Origin: Phytoactinopolyspora limicola
GTDB lineage: Bacteria > Actinomycetota > Actinomycetes > Jiangellales > Jiangellaceae
Direction: 5' to 3'
Assembly (NCBI RefSeq): GCF_011320225.1
Contig: NZ_JAAOEN010000008.1
Coordinates: 124,001 to 188,000, forward strand
Length of the DNA: 64,000 nucleotides
The notes under the pieces are model-generated. The model was given only the letters and a program-made list of their open reading frames with translations. It did no database searches and was not told the origin of the DNA. A program made the translations under genes and the position numbers. Positions 58,443-64,000 of the stretch are shown here, piece by piece; position 1 is the stretch's first letter; every line of letters begins with the position of its first letter.

Positions 58443-59930
58443 TCAGGCCGGCGGATCCCATCGGTACTGTTTGCGGGCGTCGTGCCTACGGATGAGGGTG
58501 GCCACCGCGGCGGCCACCCTGAGATCCCACCATGGACGATCAATGTGCAGCTTGCCGGCCTGATCTAGCTGACGGTCCACCCGATGCGCCAGGACCACCT
58601 CGCCACGGTCGCGCCATTGCACATGCGGCGGGAGCCGTTCGGGCACGGTTGGTTGGAGGACGATCAGCGATAGGACGAAGCCGCCAACCAGCAGTGGCGC
58701 GGTCAGCCACCGGATGGGCCTGGACATGAGGCGTCCCTGATACCCGACGACGGGTGGGCGGCCGGCCAGCTCGATGATCCAGCGGGGCCGGCGCACGGAC
58801 AACGGCGCCGCCCTCCGATAGGTGACCACCGCCAGCGATCCGCCAGCGGCATCCGTCACCGCGTAGCGCGTCGCCCGGCGGGACGGGGCGGGTTCGATGT
58901 TCACCCGAGCGAACACATCACGTCTGTTGGCGTCAGCCCAGAGGACGAGCGACCCGGCGGAGCTCCCGCTGGCTGCGGTGTTGTCGGGTGCAGCGGTGTC
59001 ATCGGGGATCTGCCAGTCCGGGTAGGCGACGACGGTGATGTCGACGTGCTCAGGCACCAGGACGTCGGCGTTGCTCCCTCGCACTTCCCAGATCGCGTCG
59101 TCGGCACCGGTGGACTGGAGCGGCGGTCCGGAAACCCGGCCACCCGTGCGCTGGCTTCGCCGCTCGAGCCAGAGCACCCGGGTCGCCGCCGACGGGTCAG
59201 CGGGCTTCGTGTCGAGAAGGCCGTCATCGTCGGAACCGTAGTCGTCGGAACCGTCGTCGTCCCGCACGTCGGAGCCCGGCGCAGGTCTGCGCCGGAGCCC
59301 CGCATAAACGACGACGGCGCCGGTCAGCACCAACAGGCTCACCGCGACGACAACGGTCGCCGACCGGACGGCGCCACGGTCCTCGCCGGTGTCGTCCAGC
59401 CGCGGTGGAAGTACGCCGCGCGGGTCCTGATAGATGGTGACGAGCTCTTGTTCGCCGATGTGATCGAAGCAGTTCTGCCGCTGATCAAGATGGTGCGACG
59501 CACCGGTCTCGTCGATGACATGGCAACGCCTGGAGTTGAGTCCGGTGTGCTGGCCCGGCTCGCGGACCTGGACCACCAGCGCGGAGAGAGGTTCCCCGAA
59601 CACCCGCATGTACTGCTCGTAGGCCGCGGGCCCGGCGAAGAGCATGGCGGCGAACCCGGCCACGCAGACGATGATCGCCGGCGCGGTACGGCGCCACACC
59701 ATGCCGAGTAGGCAGGCGGTGCCGCCCAGAACGACCAGCGCCAGGATGACACCGATCCAGAGGCCCCAGCTGCCGATCTGCGTCAACAGTGCGGCCACAC
59801 CCACAGCGACGACGACCGCGACCGCCCACACCATCGAGTCGACGAGCCGTTGTGGCTGCCGCGAGCGGGGACTGCTGGCCGCGGTGCCCGACTCGCCGCC
59901 GAACGTCTCCGGCACTGGTTGACCTTTCAC
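58443..59930 (-). CDS. Membrane protein of unknown function
   Basis: 495 residues from GTG 59930. There are three membrane helices near the N-terminus (WAVAVVVAVGVAALL, GLWIGVILALVVLGGTACLL, APAIIVCVAGFAAMLFAGP), a short extracytoplasmic domain with two Cys (about 125-185), a fourth helix (VVVAVSLLVLTGAVVVYAG), an acidic cytoplasmic linker (DVRDDDGSDDYGSDDDG), a soluble domain and one or two later helices (LTAPLLVGGFVLSLIVL). I recognise no family. It lies upstream of paralogue 2 on the same strand, separated by the operator. Confidence 0.65.
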   Translation of the reverse strand: MKGQPVPETFGGESGTAASSPRSRQPQRLVDSMVWAVAVVVAVGVAALLTQIGSWGLWIGVILALVVLGGTACLLGMVWRRTAPAIIVCVAGFAAMLFAGPAAYEQYMRVFGEPLSALVVQVREPGQHTGLNSRRCHVIDETGASHHLDQRQNCFDHIGEQELVTIYQDPRGVLPPRLDDTGEDRGAVRSATVVVAVSLLVLTGAVVVYAGLRRRPAPGSDVRDDDGSDDYGSDDDGLLDTKPADPSAATRVLWLERRSQRTGGRVSGPPLQSTGADDAIWEVRGSNADVLVPEHVDITVVAYPDWQIPDDTAAPDNTAASGSSAGSLVLWADANRRDVFARVNIEPAPSRRATRYAVTDAAGGSLAVVTYRRAAPLSVRRPRWIIELAGRPPVVGYQGRLMSRPIRWLTAPLLVGGFVLSLIVLQPTVPERLPPHVQWRDRGEVVLAHRVDRQLDQAGKLHIDRPWWDLRVAAAVATLIRRHDARKQYRWDPPA

Positions 59931-60011
59931 GGGAACGACGTGATCTGCTGCGAGTGTGAGCTTACGGCGTCGTGGCGCTCTGCTCCGGTGGCGGATATCC
60001 CGCGAACATGT

Positions 60012-60512
60012 CTATCCGATGCCGCCGCGTACGACGAGAGCCCAAGCCAACAGCCCGAACGCCGTCGTCGTCAAAACTGTCCTGACCAGGTTCCAGGTGA
60101 TCCACCGGGCCTCGTCGAACCGGCCGCGGATAGCGGCCGGATCCGCGCCGGCGGGCAACGGCACTTCAGCCCGCATGGCGTGGTTGCGTGGGATATGTAC
60201 GGTCGAGGTGATGGCCATCGCGGCGAAGTAGAGAACGAAGGCTGCGACAACCCAGGGGAGCACCGACCGGTAGGTGGAGCCGAGGTGCAACAACCCGGCC
60301 AGTGCGGGGAAGACCAAGGCGCCACCAACAACCGGCATGAATCGTGGTTGCTCGATGGCCCGGTCCAACTGTTGGAACGCTTCGATGAACGTGTGGTCGT
60401 CGGTCTTCCGGAGGCCGGGCATGATCGCGTGGGAATAGAGGTAGAACACGCCAGCCATCAGGCCCATGGACCCCGTCGCGGCGATGAGCGCTATCAGCTG
60501 CAGGACATTCAC
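60012..60512 (-). CDS. DUF1772 / anthrone-oxygenase-like membrane protein
   Basis: 166 residues, four membrane helices. SMGLMAGVFYLYSHAIMPGL, a central FMPVVGGALVFPALAGLLH and the end RTVLTTTAFGLLAWALVV follow the DUF1772 pattern; VHIPRNHAM matches the usual VPxN segment. Some relatives oxidise anthrones in polyketide routes, but most are uncharacterised. Single gene. Confidence 0.82.
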   Translation of the reverse strand: MNVLQLIALIAATGSMGLMAGVFYLYSHAIMPGLRKTDDHTFIEAFQQLDRAIEQPRFMPVVGGALVFPALAGLLHLGSTYRSVLPWVVAAFVLYFAAMAITSTVHIPRNHAMRAEVPLPAGADPAAIRGRFDEARWITWNLVRTVLTTTAFGLLAWALVVRGGIG

Positions 60513-60808
60513 GACGGCAGTCCCTTTCGGTGTCGCAACGGCTGCGGGATTGCGTCGAGGCTGGTGAGGTTAGACATGACGTGGCCCCTCCCGGTGGTCT
60601 TGATCGACCTGTCTGATCGACCTGTCTGATCGAGTGGTGTGGTCGACTTGTTTGGTCGCCTGCTGGATGTTTCAAGCTCATCACCAGTTGCTGGGTCGAG
60701 CCATGGTTCGGAGTCCGGTTGTCATGTCTGAGCGTCTTAACGGCTGAGCCGGGGTTCAGAAACAAAGGAGCGGCGCACGCCACCGGTCGGCAGTAGATGG
60801 CTCACCCG
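60513..60808. other. Gene-free stretch with a short tandem repeat
   Basis: Between the DUF1772 gene and the flavoprotein gene. TGATCGACCTGTC is repeated exactly at 60601-60613 and 60614-60626 with a degraded third unit after it (TGATCGAGTGGTG). I see no gene, RNA or terminator. The repeats lie 90-130 bases upstream of the DUF1772 start and might be a regulator site. Confidence 0.5.
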
Positions 60809-62128
60809 TCAGCCGAGCACGCTGAAGTTCCCTTGCACGATGAACTCGGGGTCACGTTCCTTCTTGAGCTGAGCAAGCCGTCGAAGCGAAACCGCCGGAA
60901 GTGCGTCGGCCAGGCGTTCCGAGGGGTTAAGGAAGGTGGCCGGCTTACGTCCGGTGGTCGGCAACGCCTCGGCTAGCGCTGTTTGTTTGCGCACGATCGA
61001 CGCCCCGACGGCATCGCTTGTTGGCACCCCGAACAGATAGGCGAGGTATGGCTCCGAGAGTGCCCCATGTGGGCTATCGCTCGGGCGGGCGAGGGCCCCT
61101 CCAAGATGGCGGATCTGCACGGCCATGAGGGGAGAGATCGGTTCGTCGAGGAGAGCCGTCAACGCAGTATCGTCGAGTCTGGTGAGCAGCTCGGCGCGTG
61201 ATTGGCCAGGGGCTGGGTCGGTGGGCTCCGCCGTGATGGTCCCCAGGTCGGCGACGCTCATCGGCGCACGGGTGTCCGATAGAGGTGTGGGCAGCAGGCT
61301 GGTGTCGTGCATCAGGCGTCGGGCGGTGGCTTCGTCGCCCAGGTAGGTCGAATCGATCGCGACCATCGGGTCGGCTCCGGGGAAGCTCAGCAGCTCCAAC
61401 CATAGAGTCAGCGATTCGGGGGCTGCTTCGGTGATCGATCGGTAGACCTCCGCAACCTGGCGGGCATGGACGGCGGGCCAGAGCTGGCGCCCGCCGAACA
61501 ACTGCGGGGCGGCCCGGAGCTGCAACTCCACAGCTGTGACGATGGCGAGCTCGCCGCCGCCCCCGCGCAACGCCCAGAACAGGTCGGGATCGGTGGTGGG
61601 GGTGACTCGTCGGGCCTTGCCGTCGGCGTCGACAACCTCAAAGCCGAGAACGCTGTCAGCCATCCATCCGAACGACCGCCCGAACCAGCTCAGGCCTCCG
61701 CCTAGCGCCGCACCGGTGACGGTGACGACGGGCGAGCTGCCCGGCAGCGCGGTGAGATCATGGACGGCGGCGGCTCGCTGAAGGTCGCCGGAGCGCACCC
61801 CGGCGCCGATCCGCGCCGTCATCCGGCCCGCGTCGATGTCGATCCTGTTCAGCCGGGTGGTGCGCAGCAGTATGGCACCGGCCGTTCGGCCCGTCGCGCC
61901 GTGGCCGCTGGGCTGAGTGGCGATCGGCACCCCATTTTCTCGGGCGAAGCGCATCAGGTCGACGATGTCGTCGGCGTCGGCGGCTTCGACGACGGCGCAC
62001 ACGTTCTGCTCGACGGCGAGGTTCCATGGCCGGCGGGCGCCGTCGAAACCGGCGTCGGCGGGAGACCAGACCCGCCCGCGGATACTTGCCTGCAGATCGA
62101 CGATGATGGTTGGCGGCAGAGTAGTCAC
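60809..62128 (-). CDS. Berberine-bridge-like FAD-linked oxidoreductase
   Basis: 439 residues from GTG 62128 (GAAGGAG upstream). The FAD-binding (PP-loop) domain is seen in VAVVEAADADDIVDLMRFAR-type sequence, then TQPSGHGATGRTAGAILLRT with the histidine used for covalent FAD. FWALRGGGGELAIVTAVELQ is the usual GGG-NFG site. The Cys that makes the second covalent bond in many relatives is replaced (WMADSVLG), so a single link is expected. These enzymes oxidise alcohols, sugars or secondary metabolites. Divergent from an ECF sigma gene, and perhaps its target. Confidence 0.87.
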   Translation of the reverse strand: MTTLPPTIIVDLQASIRGRVWSPADAGFDGARRPWNLAVEQNVCAVVEAADADDIVDLMRFARENGVPIATQPSGHGATGRTAGAILLRTTRLNRIDIDAGRMTARIGAGVRSGDLQRAAAVHDLTALPGSSPVVTVTGAALGGGLSWFGRSFGWMADSVLGFEVVDADGKARRVTPTTDPDLFWALRGGGGELAIVTAVELQLRAAPQLFGGRQLWPAVHARQVAEVYRSITEAAPESLTLWLELLSFPGADPMVAIDSTYLGDEATARRLMHDTSLLPTPLSDTRAPMSVADLGTITAEPTDPAPGQSRAELLTRLDDTALTALLDEPISPLMAVQIRHLGGALARPSDSPHGALSEPYLAYLFGVPTSDAVGASIVRKQTALAEALPTTGRKPATFLNPSERLADALPAVSLRRLAQLKKERDPEFIVQGNFSVLG

Positions 62129-62195
62129 GGTGGCTCCTTCACAGAGGTGATGAAAGTGGGTTGAGCAGGACCAGGAACGTCCGTCTCACCTCTGA

Positions 62196-62222
62196 GTCGA
62201 GCGAGCCGACAAGAACGTGACA
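62196..62222 (-). promoter_or_regulatory. Candidate ECF-type promoter for the flavoprotein gene
   Basis: On the minus strand, TGTCAC (62222-62217), 17 bases and CGAC (62199-62196). The form is close to TGTCACA-N17-CGTC promoters of ECF41-like sigma factors. The flavoprotein starts about 65 bases downstream, and the sigma gene starts 24 bases away on the other strand. Confidence 0.4.
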
Positions 62223-62245
62223 GAGCACTGTGTGGAAAGAGGCCC

Positions 62246-63163
62246 ATGACACCACAACCGTCGGTGCGGAGTTTCGACGACGTCGCAGCTCAGTTCGTCG
62301 TTCACCGGCCGAAGCTGTACGCGATCGCCTACCGGACGCTCGGCTCTGCGTGGAGTGCTGACGACGCCGTCCAGGAAGTGTGGCTGCGGCTGCAACGTAC
62401 CGACGTCGCCGCCGTCAGAAACCTCGAGGCGTGGCTGACCACGGTCGTCTCACGGGTGTGTATCGACCTGATCCGGCAGCGGGCGACCTGGCGTGAAGAC
62501 CTGGCCGGCGACGACGTGCCGGAAACAGGATCGGTCGACGACGCGCCGGCGGGACGTGACCCGGCAGCCACCGCGATGCGATCCGAGGACCTTGCGTTGG
62601 CCATCCAAGTGCTCCTCGATACGCTCGGTCCGCTTGAACGCCTGGCCCTGGTCCTGCATGACGTCTTCGCGTTGTCCTACGACGAGATCGCGCCCATCGT
62701 CGAACGCACGCCCTCGACCGCGCGCCAGCTCGCATCCCGCGCCCGAGCCCGGCTACGTGCCGTCGACGTGGACACGGTGCGAGAACGTCAACAGGAAGCG
62801 ATCGACGCCTTCCTTGCCGCGGCGAGAAACGGCGACTTCGGGGGGCTCCTTCAACTCCTCGACCCCGAGATCGAGCTGCGCAGCGACGAAACAGCCGTTG
62901 CACTCGCATCCGCTGGCGCCGACTACGGTGCGCCGCTTCTTGACCACAGAGTCCGCGGCGTAGACGCCGTAGCGAGAGTGTTCGCCGGGCGAGCCGAACT
63001 CACCAGGCTCGTCTACATCGACGGCGTACCGGCCGCGGCCTACATCGCGGACGGCGTGGTCCGCGCGGTCTATCTGATCAGGTTCGATAACAACAACAAG
63101 ATCGCTCGGATGGATGTACTCGCAGACGGCGAACATCTGGCGAATCTGGCGGTGGCCGGGTAG
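62246..63163 (+). CDS. ECF sigma factor with SnoaL-like C-terminal domain
   Basis: 305 residues. Region 2 is LYAIAYRTLGSAWSADDAVQ and VWLRLQR. Region 4 is LALVLHDVFALSYDEIAPIV then ERTPSTARQLASRARARLRA. From about residue 185 a SnoaL/NTF2-like domain follows (QEAIDAFLAAARNGDFGGLL, DGVVRAVYLIRF). This is the SigJ/ECF41 plan, where the tail controls activity and no anti-sigma gene is needed. The hallmark WLPEP and NPDKL motifs are not seen, so it is an outlying member. Divergent from the flavoprotein gene. Confidence 0.9.
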   Translation: MTPQPSVRSFDDVAAQFVVHRPKLYAIAYRTLGSAWSADDAVQEVWLRLQRTDVAAVRNLEAWLTTVVSRVCIDLIRQRATWREDLAGDDVPETGSVDDAPAGRDPAATAMRSEDLALAIQVLLDTLGPLERLALVLHDVFALSYDEIAPIVERTPSTARQLASRARARLRAVDVDTVRERQQEAIDAFLAAARNGDFGGLLQLLDPEIELRSDETAVALASAGADYGAPLLDHRVRGVDAVARVFAGRAELTRLVYIDGVPAAAYIADGVVRAVYLIRFDNNNKIARMDVLADGEHLANLAVAG

Positions 63164-63188
63164 GTTGCCGCCGCGTGCAGCTGGATGA

Positions 63189-63836
63189 TCAGTTCGGTAG
63201 GCCTAGCGCCGATCGGCACGCCTCGACGCCGCTCAACGTGATGTCGGCGCGCCGTAGGGTGAGCCACGTCTGACGATCAAGCAGCCACCGTTGGCCGAGC
63301 ACTGGGTCTCCCTGGTGGGTGGCCCAGGACGTCCCGTTGCGCTTGTATCCGAGGCGTTCGGAGACGCCGTTGGAGCCGGTGTTGTTGACGGCCGCCTCGG
63401 TAGTGGCTTCGGCTGCACCGAATCCGTCGAACGCGAGGTGCAAGATGGCTGACCTCATCTCGGTACCGATCCCGCGCCGGCGGGCGTCGGACGAGACCCA
63501 CGAGGACGTTTCCACAGCTCTGAATGAGTTGAAGTCGCTGCCGATCAGGTCTTGCATGCCAATCGGTTCGTCGTCGACCACCACCACGAAGTACAGGCGC
63601 CAGAGATCAGGTGTGACGGTGCCTCGGCCGCGCCAGATCCCGCGTAGCCATTTGTGTACGCGTACATCCGGGTCGGACTCGTAGAACGGATGTGGATCGT
63701 CCCATGGTGGCGGGTCGGCGGTGGCTTTGCCGGCCTTTACCGCAGGGATGAGGTGTTGGAGGAGGTCATCGGTGGCCCCGCGGAGTTCGAGGCGAGGAGT
63801 GACGATCTTTACGTCGAGTGGGGGATAGTGCGACAC
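63189..63836 (-). CDS. GNAT-family N-acetyltransferase (RimJ/RimL type)
   Basis: 215 residues. IVTPRLELRGATDD is the usual RimJ/RimL opening. SSWVSSDARRRGIGTEMRSA contains the acetyl-CoA loop (RRRGIG, motif A). EAAVNNTGSNGVSERLGYKR is the late conserved region (N-x-x-S-xxvxErLGY). The acceptor substrate is unknown. The start at 63836 fits the family. Convergent with the sigma gene, 25 bases apart. Confidence 0.9.
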   Translation of the reverse strand: MSHYPPLDVKIVTPRLELRGATDDLLQHLIPAVKAGKATADPPPWDDPHPFYESDPDVRVHKWLRGIWRGRGTVTPDLWRLYFVVVVDDEPIGMQDLIGSDFNSFRAVETSSWVSSDARRRGIGTEMRSAILHLAFDGFGAAEATTEAAVNNTGSNGVSERLGYKRNGTSWATHQGDPVLGQRWLLDRQTWLTLRRADITLSGVEACRSALGLPN

Positions 63837-64000
63837 GAGGGGCAGTGTAGGCGGCGTCGCGGGGTGACGTCACTGGGATTTCGCGCCGACGGTGGGGACC
63901 GGGCCACCCTCGGCCGTCGGCCAGAAAACCATGTGCCGGTCAGCATGCCGGTGGATACGCCCGTACCCCAGCCTGGAGTTCGACATCCCCGAAGGACTAA

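Overview
The window is GC-rich and gene-dense, with frequent GTG starts and long runs of genes joined by 4-base stop/start overlaps. An SsgA-like protein, a CGNR zinc-finger protein, a Cys-ending sulfur leader peptide, ETF-linked one-carbon genes and LacI regulators all point to a filamentous actinomycete. I cannot assign a genus from the sequence alone.

1-8.1 kb: a minus-strand operon for demethylation and one-carbon oxidation. It reads DmdA/GcvT-like methyltransferase, MetF-like reductase, formate-THF ligase, dimethylglycine/sarcosine dehydrogenase, etfB and etfA (cut by the window edge). Methyl groups would enter tetrahydrofolate, be oxidised by MetF and leave as formate with ATP gain through Fhs, while ETF takes electrons from the amine dehydrogenase. 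A promoter with an overlapping palindrome lies upstream. A small Smr-domain gene follows on the plus strand.

8.3-17.5 kb: a plus-strand branched-chain-type ABC importer (livF, livG, livH, livM, lipoprotein) with an acyl-CoA ligase gene inside it, then a secreted M14 carboxypeptidase. Next comes a long inverted-repeat element (element A) whose right end supplies the stop codon of cysG.

17.4-21.5 kb: a tightly coupled sulfate-assimilation operon on the minus strand (leader peptide, sulfite reductase, 51-aa zinc ribbon, APS/PAPS reductase, siroheme synthase). AidB-like acyl-CoA dehydrogenase follows, ending in a 58-bp perfect palindrome.

23.3-35.3 kb: pseudouridine breakdown genes (psuG, psuK), rsgA and a sirtuin on the plus strand. 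Threonine dehydratase, a TenA-like protein, a DUF2510 membrane protein and a LacI regulator are on the minus strand. The LacI gene is divergent from an internally duplicated membrane protein, a YtcJ-like amidohydrolase and an amidase.

35.3-42.2 kb: a decayed xenobiotic acetyltransferase, a WXG100-like protein, a propeller-like lipoprotein, a 603-aa possible type VII partner, a P-loop kinase-like protein, and secreted DUF305 and LVIVD-repeat proteins.

42.3-46.8 kb: a second long inverted-repeat element (element B), another large palindrome, a Gly-Cys-Val tRNA cluster with terminator, pabB-pabC, a CGNR protein, an SsgA-like protein and tRNA-Val(CAC).

46.7-53 kb: a decayed island at tRNA-Val(CAC). 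It holds two tyrosine-integrase remnants, an IS3-family element with a nonsense mutation, an orphan RHS C-terminal toxin with immunity-like genes, a lipoprotein, a methyltransferase and a VapBC-type toxin-antitoxin pair.

53-64 kb: two paralogous secreted proteins (propeller-like plus a Gly-Pro beta-helix-like tail) arranged convergently, each with LacI-type operators upstream. After these come a membrane protein, a DUF1772 protein, a berberine-bridge-like flavoprotein divergent from an ECF sigma factor, and a GNAT acetyltransferase.

Two unfamiliar repeat families are the most unusual content. One is a pair of elements with roughly 165-175-bp terminal inverted repeats carrying twelve CTGATC/GATCAG motifs in a fixed layout (16.8-17.5 kb and 42.3-42.8 kb). 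The other is a roughly 90-bp dispersed unit with two 22-bp-spaced TGGCACG motifs and one inverted copy (three copies, at 0.2, 25.1 and 35.3 kb).
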